A stretch of 22,837 nt of DNA from JBGAWK01 sp044227665. GTDB lineage: Bacteria > Bacteroidota > Bacteroidia > Chitinophagales > JADIYW01. Both the position numbers and the translations under genes were made by a program. Numbering within the stretch: position 1 is the stretch's first letter; every line of letters starts with the position of its first letter. Positions 8,188 to 15,869 of this stretch are shown here, piece by piece. Location of the stretch: the NCBI GenBank assembly GCA_044227665.1, contig JBGAWK010000039.1, positions 1 to 22,837 of the forward strand. Direction: 5' to 3'. Under the pieces are notes generated by a model. The model was not told the DNA's origin, did not search any database, and was given only the letters and a program-made list of their open reading frames with translations.

Positions 8188-8945
8188 TGTAGAATTTGCT
8201 TTAGCGTATATGCAAAGCCGTCTGGATTGTCGGCGTGTACCCAATGTCCAGCATTGTGTACGGTATGCATCATATTATTTGGGAAGAAACTTTGTATCAA
8301 TACTTCATCTTCAGGCATTATATAGTCAGATAATTGCCCGCGTATGAAATCTGCCTTTATGTGAGTAATTCCATTGAAATTGAAGTTCATAAGTTCAGGA
8401 TAATGATAGGATATGGCGTTCAAATTACAGTCCCAACGAAAAGAGTGATCTGGGTTTCTCCCCAAATTTTTCATGATAAACTGCCTTATTCCTTGTCCTT
8501 TTATACGTTCCGACAACCACGCTTCCACTTCATTTCTACTGCTAAATTTATCCAATGGTATCTCCATCATAGCATTGATAATATATTCATGCCCTCCTGA
8601 ATATGCTTTAGGCGCAATATCTATGACTACAATTTGCGATACATATTGAGGATATAGGAGAGCCATAGTCATTGCTATCTTCCCACCCATAGAATGTCCT
8701 ATAATGATGGGCTGATGTATTTTCCACTTTACTATGTAATCTATCACATCTTCCGCCATGAGAAGATAATTCATATCACTACTGTGTGGAGAGCGTCCAT
8801 GATTGCGCATATCCAGAAGGTGAACAGTATAGTTTGCGGCCAAATGCCTAGCTACACTTTGCCAATTGTCGGAACTTCCTAATAATCCATGTAATATGAC
8901 TAAATGCTTACCGCCGGTACCTATGACTTTATAAAATAAATCCAT
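8184..8945 (-). CDS. Alpha/beta-fold hydrolase (YbfF-like esterase)
   Basis: A 253-residue cytoplasmic serine hydrolase. The oxyanion region is LHGLLGSSDNW (18-28). The nucleophile elbow is GHSMGG with Ser85. Asp109 in VVIDIAP is the likely acid, as in the YbfF esterases, and His234 in NAGHWVHADNP completes the triad. LDMRNHGRSPHS (44-55) is the typical strand and loop after strand 4. YbfF relatives hydrolyse short acyl esters, including acyl-CoA thioesters; the natural substrate here is unknown. It starts 2 bp after the stop of the aspartyl protease gene, so the two form an operon. The start ATG directly precedes the first strand (MDLFYKVIG). Confidence 0.92.
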   Translation of the reverse strand: MDLFYKVIGTGGKHLVILHGLLGSSDNWQSVARHLAANYTVHLLDMRNHGRSPHSSDMNYLLMAEDVIDYIVKWKIHQPIIIGHSMGGKIAMTMALLYPQYVSQIVVIDIAPKAYSGGHEYIINAMMEIPLDKFSSRNEVEAWLSERIKGQGIRQFIMKNLGRNPDHSFRWDCNLNAISYHYPELMNFNFNGITHIKADFIRGQLSDYIMPEDEVLIQSFFPNNMMHTVHNAGHWVHADNPDGFAYTLKQILH

Positions 8946-8947
8946 AT

Positions 8948-10171
8948 TTATAATCTATCGAACAACAATACCTTTATTCTGTTCACTGTGCCATTCCTTT
9001 CTACAGCTATCTCTATAGTATGATTATCAGAGGGTGACAGCATGGCGAGAACATCCTCATAGCTTTTATGTAGCACCTCTACATTATTAATAGTCAAAAT
9101 GATGTCACCCGGCAAGATACCAAATACTGATGCAGGAGATAATTCTGTAACCTCTGTTACGTAATAATGAGATTCCTCATTATTGTACTGTATATGAATA
9201 CCACTTTTATTGTAGTCAAAAGGAGTGTTAAAGTTTTTATTTCTTTTGAGATATATACGTTGATGAGGCACATCGAATAGCAGTGTAAATCTTCGTAAAA
9301 TATCGGCACCAATATTACCTGCCCTGCCTGAGCTTAAAGTATAAAACGGTATAGACGCGGCATCAGGCATAGCTATAAGCACATTATTCCATTGGTATTT
9401 ACTCCACCTAACTTTGGGATAATAGAAAATATTGCCTCTGATATCTCCAGCAATGCCTATTCCCAAATGGGTGCTAATGACTTTTTCCGGTTCTATTATA
9501 TCTTGCAAGGTATCTCGCAATAATACCAAAGATTTGCTTTCTCCCATGTCTATGATTACAGACAATTTTCTTTGCTTTAGTGCTGGCGTGGATACTACAA
9601 TATCTGTAAAGAGCTTATTGTCACGCAGTTGTAGCGGCATAGTAGAAAAATTGCGTACCGGCAATGGGTGCTCTGATGAATAAAAGGTAAGAAACTTACT
9701 TTCATAATCTACTCTAATAGCCAAATTTTTAAAAATATCTATACCAAGTATTCCGGATATAGACATGCCCATATAATCGCTTACTGCCTCATAAATGCCT
9801 TTTACTTCTATAAAGTATATATGTCCGCCCATGACGGCATCATTTATGCTTATAGAATTATTGCCCAGCACTTTTCCGGCAATGCTGTCTTTTATCCCAA
9901 AACCTCCAATAAAAATATTGTCTTTCAATATTTCACGAGGGAAAGAGTCCGGCAATGCTTCCGAGAAAATAATATTCCCCTCTGCGCCACTATCTACTAT
10001 GAAGCGTTGTGTATCCAAACCGTTGATAGCCACTTTTATTACAATGAGATTATGTGCCATCTCAAAGGCTATAGTATGTTTAGTCTTATCTGCTATATAG
10101 AAGCCAAAATTGTCTGCCATTGCTTCCACTGAAAGCAACAAACACAGTACAATTTTGAACAAGCGATACAT
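8948..10171 (-). CDS. Secreted retropepsin-like aspartyl protease with C-terminal PDZ domain
   Basis: A 407-residue protein with a signal peptide (about 1-19, ending SVEAMA), so exported to the periplasm or cell surface. Two copies of the clan AA aspartyl protease lobe follow. Lobe one has FIVDSGAEGNIIF with Asp60 and the partner ILGIDIFKNL (141-150). Lobe two has VIIDMGESKSLVL with Asp208 and the partner NIGADILRRF (286-295). A PDZ domain occupies about 322-405, with ELSPASVFGILPGDIILTIN as its core. In lobe two the catalytic triplet reads Asp-Met-Gly rather than Asp-Thr/Ser-Gly, which may alter activity. Similar single-chain aspartyl protease plus PDZ proteins are widespread in Bacteroidota, with unknown substrates. 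It is the first gene of a two-gene operon with the hydrolase. Confidence 0.9.
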   Translation of the reverse strand: MYRLFKIVLCLLLSVEAMADNFGFYIADKTKHTIAFEMAHNLIVIKVAINGLDTQRFIVDSGAEGNIIFSEALPDSFPREILKDNIFIGGFGIKDSIAGKVLGNNSISINDAVMGGHIYFIEVKGIYEAVSDYMGMSISGILGIDIFKNLAIRVDYESKFLTFYSSEHPLPVRNFSTMPLQLRDNKLFTDIVVSTPALKQRKLSVIIDMGESKSLVLLRDTLQDIIEPEKVISTHLGIGIAGDIRGNIFYYPKVRWSKYQWNNVLIAMPDAASIPFYTLSSGRAGNIGADILRRFTLLFDVPHQRIYLKRNKNFNTPFDYNKSGIHIQYNNEESHYYVTEVTELSPASVFGILPGDIILTINNVEVLHKSYEDVLAMLSPSDNHTIEIAVERNGTVNRIKVLLFDRL

Positions 10172-10288
10172 GGACTTTTAATTTTAACTTAATTACAACA
10201 ACATATAGTTAAATTATTCATAAATAAAAATTTTAGGACACTAAAACATCTGCAAGATAGTTATTTATAATACAACCAAAAAAAAACA

Positions 10289-10483
10289 ATGAACATGAAA
10301 AAAGCAATTTTGGCAGCGGTGTTGGTAGGCTTATTAGCTACTAGCTGCAAACTCTTCGGAGACAAAAAAGATGAAAACATCGAAACACCTGAAACTCCAA
10401 CCGTTGTAGAAGATACTACGGCACAAGTTACGGACACGACTGCACACACAGGCGCTGGCGACAGCGCGACTGTAGCAGAGTAA
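10289..10483 (+). CDS. Small Thr/Asp-rich lipoprotein
   Basis: A 64-residue protein with a lipoprotein signal: MNMKKAILAAVLVGLLATSC, with lipobox L-A-T-S-C and lipidated Cys20. The mature part of 44 residues starts KLFGDKKDENIE and continues with acidic and Thr-rich repeats (ETPETPTVVEDTTAQVTDTTA). It has no recognisable fold and is probably a disordered outer-membrane lipoprotein. A second ATG six bases downstream (10295) is an equally good start. It is followed immediately by a strong hairpin terminator, which supports it being a real, separately transcribed gene. No homologue is recognised. Confidence 0.75.
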   Translation: MNMKKAILAAVLVGLLATSCKLFGDKKDENIETPETPTVVEDTTAQVTDTTAHTGAGDSATVAE

Positions 10484-10500
10484 CACTAACTACGGAGCAA

Positions 10501-10532
10501 AAAAGAGGGGCAGCAATGCCCCTTTTTTTTTT
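10501..10532. terminator. Bidirectional Rho-independent terminator
   Basis: A GGGGCA/TGCCCC stem (10507-10512 with 10517-10522) closes a GCAA tetraloop. It is flanked by an A-rich run on the left and ten T on the right. Read on plus it ends the lipoprotein transcript. Read on minus, the stem is followed by CTCTTTTTT and ends the two-gene operon whose last stop is at 10541. Confidence 0.85.
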
Positions 10533-10540
10533 GCATAATA

Positions 10541-11338
10541 TTATTTTATATTTGATAATTTAGTCTCTATCAATACCTTTTCTTCTTGAGAATTTTTTAA
10601 ATCTGAAACAACTTCTTTTACAAGATCTAAGTCATAAATTGCTCTATTCAAATTATCAATCTCACCCTTAAGTTTGATTTGATGCTTTTTCTTAAAACTC
10701 CTCAATTTTAAAAATTGCAGAGAGATAGGAAGTAACGGCAATATTAATAAAAATATATATGTTGCAAATTTTAACGTATATTCATGTTTAACAGGGTCAG
10801 AAAAAAAATAAAATAAAATAGAAAATATCATTAAAATACAAAAAACTATTATACAAACTAGGATACAGATTTTATTGAATTTCTTAGCATCAATTATTCC
10901 TATAAAAATTATTAAAATTGAAAATAAATCCAACAAAACATATAAAATATGATTAGAACAATTAAATGGCAGTAGCAAAGGGAAAATTGCTAAGATAAAA
11001 AGACAAAAAATATTATTTAGATAAAATACAGAATTAAAATCACTTTTTATCGTATTAATGTTATTCTCGAGGTCATTACTTAGTTCACTGATTTTGTCTT
11101 TAATTGGTTGGAAAGTATTAATAGTTCGATTCTCGACATAAACTTTAGACCTAGCATCTAAATTATTATTCAAGAGATTTGATTCAGCTTTATTTATAAT
11201 GCCTCTTAAATCATTTATTTCTAGAAAACGTGAATTTTCTATTAATTTCCTAATATTCTCAATATTATTGTAAGCTATATTAAAGCCTAACATAAATTGA
11301 AGATAGGTAGAGATATATGATAAATCTATATCAATCAA
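10541..11338 (-). CDS. Unrecognised four-helix membrane protein with coiled-coil ends
   Basis: A 265-residue protein that I do not recognise. Residues 1-100 are polar and helical, with Asn-rich stretches and a likely coiled coil (KDKISELSNDLENNINTIK). Four hydrophobic segments follow at about 104-125, 131-149, 157-179 and 191-210. A basic stretch (KLRSFKKKHQIK) and a second coiled coil to the C-terminus come next. The predicted form is a membrane anchor with both ends on one side. Its TTG start at 11338 overlaps the TGA of the upstream gene by 8 bp, which points to translational coupling; the first in-frame ATG is at 11293. Base composition is extreme: 10801-10860 has 6 G/C in 60. It is the second gene of a two-gene operon ended by the terminator at 10501-10532. 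An effector or anchor role in a defence or signalling pair is inference only. Confidence 0.75.
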   Translation of the reverse strand: MIDIDLSYISTYLQFMLGFNIAYNNIENIRKLIENSRFLEINDLRGIINKAESNLLNNNLDARSKVYVENRTINTFQPIKDKISELSNDLENNINTIKSDFNSVFYLNNIFCLFILAIFPLLLPFNCSNHILYVLLDLFSILIIFIGIIDAKKFNKICILVCIIVFCILMIFSILFYFFSDPVKHEYTLKFATYIFLLILPLLPISLQFLKLRSFKKKHQIKLKGEIDNLNRAIYDLDLVKEVVSDLKNSQEEKVLIETKLSNIK

Positions 11339-11954
11339 TTTTTTTTAATTCTTTTTTACTAATATCTATTAACTTCTGACTTAATTCAGGTTTATTAAAT
11401 GAACATGCAGCAGCATGGTACTTTTCATTCGTTACTATATCATCTGTTTCTTCTATCCTAACGGCATCATTATCATTCGTTGCAAAATAAAAATCCATAT
11501 TTAAAAGATTTTTTATTTCTTTTATAAACGCATGAGAAACCTTATGAATAACAATTTGGTCGCTATATATAATTTTAAAAAAATCAATAATAATCTTAAA
11601 AGGAGAATTAACAGAATTTACATCTTCTGTTAAAAGGAAGTACAATTTTTTTCCATTTTTGAAAAAATCAGAAAGAGTATCTATGAAACTATTTTTAGAA
11701 AGAAAAGATTTTACTTCCTCTTCCTTGAAATTTTGATTATCCAAAGCGTCTGCAATATCTCCATCCATATTATTATCAAAAATAAAGAATTCCTTAGTCG
11801 TTGATTTTAGCATCCTTTGAATTACAAGATTTGCATGTAGCGCATCAGTGTTACCAAAAAATTCAGAACTTTTATTGAATTGAAGAAGGGCTATTTTGTC
11901 AATATAATCTTCTAATTCTCTTATAGTTATATCGTTATTATTAGTTGTTGTCAT
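11331..11954 (-). CDS. Unrecognised soluble protein, possibly a degenerate PLD-like fold
   Basis: A 207-residue protein without signal peptide or membrane segment. Features: HANLVIQRML (40-49), the strand EFFIFDNNMDGDIAD (55-69), a second strand KKLYFLLTED (102-111), QIVIHKVS (133-140), DFYFATNDNDAVRIEE (154-169) and a terminal block HAAACSFNKPELSQKL (180-195). The order of strands, with an acidic turn before a final CSFN-type segment, reminds me of half a phospholipase D-like fold. There is no HxK(x)4D catalytic motif, so any such domain would be inactive or altered. This assignment is tentative. It is the promoter-proximal gene of the pair and overlaps the membrane-protein gene by 8 bp. The AT-rich composition differs sharply from the flanking genes, suggesting horizontal acquisition. 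Confidence 0.75.
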   Translation of the reverse strand: MTTTNNNDITIRELEDYIDKIALLQFNKSSEFFGNTDALHANLVIQRMLKSTTKEFFIFDNNMDGDIADALDNQNFKEEEVKSFLSKNSFIDTLSDFFKNGKKLYFLLTEDVNSVNSPFKIIIDFFKIIYSDQIVIHKVSHAFIKEIKNLLNMDFYFATNDNDAVRIEETDDIVTNEKYHAAACSFNKPELSQKLIDISKKELKKID

Positions 11955-12008
11955 TATTTTATAACAATCTAAATTGATAAATTATTTGATAAAGTAAGTT
12001 AATTTATG

Positions 12009-12038
12009 CAAAGATAATATTTAAACTGAATACTACAA
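12009..12038 (-). promoter_or_regulatory. Consensus Bacteroidota promoter of the two-gene operon
   Basis: On the minus strand TTG (12038-12036) is followed by exactly 19 nt and then TATCTTTG (12016-12009), a full match to the TTG-N19-TAnnTTTG promoter. It lies 54 nt upstream of the ATG at 11954. This is the best-formed promoter in the window. Confidence 0.7.
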
Positions 12039-12061
12039 TACATTAGTACAAGTTTGTAGTA
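12031..12061. repeat. 8-bp perfect inverted repeat over the -33 element
   Basis: TACTACAA (12031-12038) and its reverse complement TTGTAGTA (12054-12061) are separated by 15 bp. The left arm contains the -33 TTG of the operon promoter, and the right arm ends 3 bp before the stop codon of the epimerase gene. It could be a repressor operator, or a weak hairpin at the end of the epimerase transcript. There is no T-run after it on the minus strand, which favours an operator. Confidence 0.45.
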
Positions 12062-12064
12062 CAA

Positions 12065-13054
12065 TTATGCATAACCGTTAGCTTTGAACCAATGTATGGC
12101 ATCTCTAATACTTTCCTCGAGCGGTCTGCAAGTATAGCCGAGTTCTGCTTTGGCACGGCTACAGTCGGCACCAAATCCCATAGCACTGGCACGCGCACCT
12201 TGTGAAGTCATAAGCGGTGCTTTTCTAGATACAAATTCAGCATACATTTCCATGGCATAGCCCATTGCTTCGAAGGCTTTGGGAGGTATAGGTATTACAG
12301 GCTTGCGTTTCCCCAATATCTTCAAAGTGAGTGCTACTAATTCACTCATAGCAATATTGCTATGTCCACCAAGAATATAGCTCCTGCCCTTTTGACCATT
12401 GTCCATCGCCAGCACGTGACCATAAGCAATATCACGGACATCGCCAATATTTGTAGTCGTGTCGGCATAGAATAATACAGGATTCTTCATAATACCTACA
12501 ATGTAGTTACCGGTAGGGGTCGGCCCAATGTCCCCGGGACCTACTGGAAGCGCAGGATTTACAATAGTGAGATTTAGACCCTTTGTGGCGAATTCTTCTG
12601 CCAGTTCTTGGGATTGATATTTTGTGATGCTGTATAGTTCACCACTATTGCCAAGCATAAACGGGCTATCTTCGGTAGCACTATTCCCCACACCCTGACC
12701 TACATATCGGGCAATGGAGCTGGTATATACTACTTTTTTCACCTTATGCTCCACACATGCCTCTAGCACATTTCTACTTCCTGTGATATTTACATCTACC
12801 ATCATCTGAGGTTGTTTCATCCAGAGGGCATAAATTGCCGCCAGATGATATACATTGGAGCAGCCTTTCACCGCACTATTCACGGCATCTCTATCCAAAA
12901 CATTGCCTTCGACGAGTTCTACCTTACAGCCTTCCAAATTTTTGAGGTTCTCACCTTTGAGATGTAGTACTCGTACTTGCTCTCCACGCGCCAGCAAATG
13001 CTTTACCACCTGTGATCCTATAAAACCACCGCCACCTGTAACCAATGTTCTCAT
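12065..13054 (-). CDS. NAD(P)-dependent epimerase/dehydratase, HpnA-like
   Basis: A 329-residue extended short-chain dehydrogenase. I use the ATG at 13054; a TTG three codons earlier is less likely. The Rossmann motif is TGGGGFIGS (6-14). The active site has TSS (111-113) and YSITK (141-145: Tyr141, Lys145). The stretch VNPALPVGPGDIGPTPTGNY, the GDVRDIAYGH segment and the late ILGG strand closely follow the hopanoid-associated sugar epimerase family (HpnA) and dihydroflavonol-reductase-like relatives. Which substrate it uses cannot be told, and no squalene-hopene cyclase is present in the window. It stands alone on its strand between the AT-rich operon and a 219-bp AT-rich gap. A -7-like box lies only 6 nt before the ATG, so the transcript may be leaderless. 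Confidence 0.88.
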   Translation of the reverse strand: MRTLVTGGGGFIGSQVVKHLLARGEQVRVLHLKGENLKNLEGCKVELVEGNVLDRDAVNSAVKGCSNVYHLAAIYALWMKQPQMMVDVNITGSRNVLEACVEHKVKKVVYTSSIARYVGQGVGNSATEDSPFMLGNSGELYSITKYQSQELAEEFATKGLNLTIVNPALPVGPGDIGPTPTGNYIVGIMKNPVLFYADTTTNIGDVRDIAYGHVLAMDNGQKGRSYILGGHSNIAMSELVALTLKILGKRKPVIPIPPKAFEAMGYAMEMYAEFVSRKAPLMTSQGARASAMGFGADCSRAKAELGYTCRPLEESIRDAIHWFKANGYA

Positions 13055-13273
13055 ATTAAGCAAATGTAAAGAAATTAAAAGATTAGGACTATTTTAAAAC
13101 AAAAATATAAATATATATAATATTGAAATCCTATATAATTTATTTACAATGTATTATAAGATATTTATTTAAAATAAATTATACAATCAATATAAATTGT
13201 CTTTTAAAATTCATATCTATGGTTTTATCTTGGCCAGCTTAATCAAATAACCCTATGAAAAATTTTACTAATA
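13055..13273. other. AT-rich divergent intergenic region
   Basis: 219 bp between the divergent epimerase and acyltransferase genes. It contains TACATTTG on minus (13068 to 13061), a possible -7 box for the epimerase, and an AT palindrome, ATTTATTT-A-AAATAAAT, at 13163-13179. TATCTTGG (13227-13234) is a near match to a -7 box for the acyltransferase. No coding potential or RNA gene is seen. Confidence 0.5.
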
Positions 13274-14437
13274 ATGCCCTCCACCCCGCACAATAATAAA
13301 TTAAAAGTACACATACCACATCTCAATGGATTGAGAGCCATCTTGGCTACTTCTGTCATATTTTTCCATACAGAACCCTTCAAAAAATTTATGCATTGGA
13401 AGGTGTTGCCTTTGAAAACATTTGCTATCTGTGGCGATGTAGCTGTTACTGGTTTTTTTGTATTGAGTGGCTTCTTGATTACCTATCTGCTATTGCAAGA
13501 GCAAAATAGAAATATCCAAATGAACAGTATCAGGTTGGTTTCTGTATCAAAGTTCTATCTGAGGCGGATATTTAGAATATGGCCTTTATATTTTTTCATT
13601 ATCCTAGTCCATAACTTCTTATTACCCCATCTACACATCGAAGATACAATACAGATACCGGATAACCCTTTTTTACAAAATATAGCTTTACATCTACCCT
13701 TATGGCAGGTATTTGCATATCTCATCTTTTTCCTACCACATCTACTGGTGGCTATGGGTGTATTGTTCTCTCCTACTCATGTATGGAGTATAGGCTCTGA
13801 AGAAATATTTTATCTATTTTGGCCTTGGCTGTTCAGGTACAAATATTCCCTCAAAAAAATAATCCTGACTATAATAGTAACTTATATCCTCATTACTTAT
13901 GGTCTGTTTCTTTATGTGCTGGTACATAAAAGCACTATAGCCTTTGACCACCCTATGTATATTATCGTTAGATTTCTGTATTTCCAACGCATAAGTTGCA
14001 TGGGTATAGGTGCATTATTCGCTATTGCATTTTATCACCACAAAAAAATACTATTGGGCAGTAAATACGCTTTCTATATTGCCCTTTTCATCTTATTGGC
14101 ATTACTTGGCAAGGGCGTGACGCTTCCGCTCTTTAATGCAGAAATGTATGCATTACTATTTGGCATCCTTATTTACCAGCTTTCAGTTACTAAAAGCAAG
14201 TATTATCTTTTAGAAAATCCTGTACTTCGGTATTTGGGAGATATTTCCTATGGCATATATATGTATAATCCTATGGGTGTACTGTTTTCGTATTATATCA
14301 CTACGCAATATTTACAATTACAAGGATGGACACTTTCTATATTTTATACTCTTTTTGCTATCATCATCACTTATATGCTGAGCAGTATATCTTATAAAAT
14401 CATAGAAAAGCCTTTTTTACGCTTAAAACCTTCGTGA
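13274..14437 (+). CDS. Membrane acyltransferase, acyltransferase-3 (OafA/YrhL) family
   Basis: A 387-residue integral membrane protein with about ten hydrophobic segments. The N-terminal block HIPHLNGLRAILATSVIFFH (13-32) is the family signature, with Arg21 and His32 as conserved polar residues of the first helices. FFVLSGFLITYLLLQE, FYLRRIFRIWPLYFF and HVWSIGSEEIFYLFWPW (about 174-190) are further hallmarks. The C-terminal LRYLGDISYGIYMYNP and IIEKPFLRL are also typical. Members move acetyl or other acyl groups onto O-antigen, exopolysaccharide, peptidoglycan or small molecules. There is no extra SGNH domain here, and the acceptor is unknown. The P450 gene follows 67 bp downstream on the same strand. 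Confidence 0.92.
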   Translation: MPSTPHNNKLKVHIPHLNGLRAILATSVIFFHTEPFKKFMHWKVLPLKTFAICGDVAVTGFFVLSGFLITYLLLQEQNRNIQMNSIRLVSVSKFYLRRIFRIWPLYFFIILVHNFLLPHLHIEDTIQIPDNPFLQNIALHLPLWQVFAYLIFFLPHLLVAMGVLFSPTHVWSIGSEEIFYLFWPWLFRYKYSLKKIILTIIVTYILITYGLFLYVLVHKSTIAFDHPMYIIVRFLYFQRISCMGIGALFAIAFYHHKKILLGSKYAFYIALFILLALLGKGVTLPLFNAEMYALLFGILIYQLSVTKSKYYLLENPVLRYLGDISYGIYMYNPMGVLFSYYITTQYLQLQGWTLSIFYTLFAIIITYMLSSISYKIIEKPFLRLKPS

Positions 14438-14504
14438 AAGATTTTATCAAAAAGTATTTTCTAGTAAATTATTCTTTACATTTACGTAATAATAAATTTA
14501 TATC

Positions 14505-15866
14505 ATGATTGCACAGCTCATAGCAGTCGCCGGCGAAAAAATATCCCAAAATATTACCGACCCCTATCCTCATATTCCTGGAGACCTAAAGTTACCGTTC
14601 GTAGGCTCTACATTAGAATTTGCACAAGATATTAATGAGCTCATAGTGCGTAGCTGGAGGCGATATGGCGATGTATTTAAGATACGGGTATTGGGTGAGA
14701 ATATTATAGCTCTTGCAGGACCGGAAGCCAATAAGTTGATACTGCACGACGAGCAGGAGGACTTCCTAAGTAGAAAAGGGTGGAACTTCGTCATAGGTGA
14801 CCTATTCAGGGATGCCATCATGCTTACCGATGGTGAACAACATGCCCGCTATAGGCGAATTATGCAAAGTGCCTTTCACAAAGACCCTATGATGGGCTAT
14901 CTAGATGTCATAGAAAATGAAGTTATCCATTACTTGGATAATGATATTGCTATTCGCAACGGAAAACTTATCACCTACCCGGCTATGGTTCGTCTTACCA
15001 TGCTCATTGCCGGCAAGCTATTCTTTGGGGTGCAATTCGAGCAGAAACATCTGGATGCCATCATGGATGTAACCTTGGCAAGTATGTCGCCATTACATCT
15101 AGAAATACCTTATACAACGTATTGGAAAGGAATGCAAGCACGCAAAGCACTTACAGAATTCTATAGAGACAAGATTCGCAAAAATAGGAATCATCCCGGC
15201 GAAGACATGTTCTCTCAGATGTGTATTGCACATAGTGACAAAGGAGAATATTTTACCGATGAAGAGATTATCAATCAGATGATTTTTCTGATGATGGCGT
15301 CACATGACACCACTACCAGCACACTCACCAGCATGATCTACGAGACAGCTCGGCAACCTTACTGGCAAGAGCGCATGCGTGCAGAAAGTATAGATTTTTA
15401 TGACAAAGGCGTACTTACTTACCACAGGCTCAAAGAAATGAAAGACATTAATCTGGTATTTAACGAAGCCTTGCGATTGCACCCCGCTTTAGTGGTAATA
15501 CCTCGGTATGCAGTAAAAGATTTCCAGTTCAAAGGATATACCATACCTGCAGGCACACGTGTTGCAATATCTACTTATGCTACGCATATCATGCCGCAGA
15601 TATATTCAAACCCATTACAATTTGACCCGGAACGCTTCAATGACGATAGGGCAGAACATAAGAAAACTGCTTACAGTTTTATCCCATTTGGCGGAGGCAA
15701 ACATCTGTGCATAGGTAAGTATTTTGCCGAAATGGAGGCAAAGATTATGATGTCACACTTCGTAAAAAGATTCCAATGGACAGTACCTGATGGGTATGTG
15801 ATGCGCTACGCCCCTCCGCTGAATCATCCCAGAGATGGGCTTCCTATTCACATAAAAAGAATCTGA
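14505..15866 (+). CDS. Cytochrome P450
   Basis: A 453-residue soluble-type P450 monooxygenase, with no N-terminal membrane anchor. The Pro-rich entry is YPHIPGDLKLPFVGS (21-35). The C-helix segment is HARYRRIMQSAFH (113-125). The I-helix oxygen-activation site is MMASHDTTTST (263-273), and the K-helix ExxR is EALR (321-324). The PERF-like meander is DPERFND (374-380). The heme-binding loop is FGGGKHLCIG, with the thiolate ligand Cys402. The overall layout resembles CYP51/CYP120-like bacterial P450s that act on terpenoid, retinoid or fatty substrates. The substrate is not deducible, and no ferredoxin or reductase gene is in the window. The stop lies 3 bp from that of the convergent SpmAB gene. 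TACATTTA (14477-14484) is a one-mismatch -7 box upstream. Confidence 0.95.
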   Translation: MIAQLIAVAGEKISQNITDPYPHIPGDLKLPFVGSTLEFAQDINELIVRSWRRYGDVFKIRVLGENIIALAGPEANKLILHDEQEDFLSRKGWNFVIGDLFRDAIMLTDGEQHARYRRIMQSAFHKDPMMGYLDVIENEVIHYLDNDIAIRNGKLITYPAMVRLTMLIAGKLFFGVQFEQKHLDAIMDVTLASMSPLHLEIPYTTYWKGMQARKALTEFYRDKIRKNRNHPGEDMFSQMCIAHSDKGEYFTDEEIINQMIFLMMASHDTTTSTLTSMIYETARQPYWQERMRAESIDFYDKGVLTYHRLKEMKDINLVFNEALRLHPALVVIPRYAVKDFQFKGYTIPAGTRVAISTYATHIMPQIYSNPLQFDPERFNDDRAEHKKTAYSFIPFGGGKHLCIGKYFAEMEAKIMMSHFVKRFQWTVPDGYVMRYAPPLNHPRDGLPIHIKRI

Positions 15867-15869
15867 TTT

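Noticed and set aside
10261..10449. Minus-strand reading frame opposite the small lipoprotein
   Set aside because: The plus-strand frame has a proper lipobox and is followed by a terminator; the opposite frame has no such support.
11331..11954. Active phospholipase D-type nuclease
   Set aside because: No HxKxxxxD motif is present; only the strand order is suggestive.
13163..13179. AT-only palindrome ATTTATTT-A-AAATAAAT in the epimerase/acyltransferase gap
   Set aside because: Its composition is pure A/T in a very AT-rich gap, so a chance palindrome is likely and no T-run or promoter element is tied to it.
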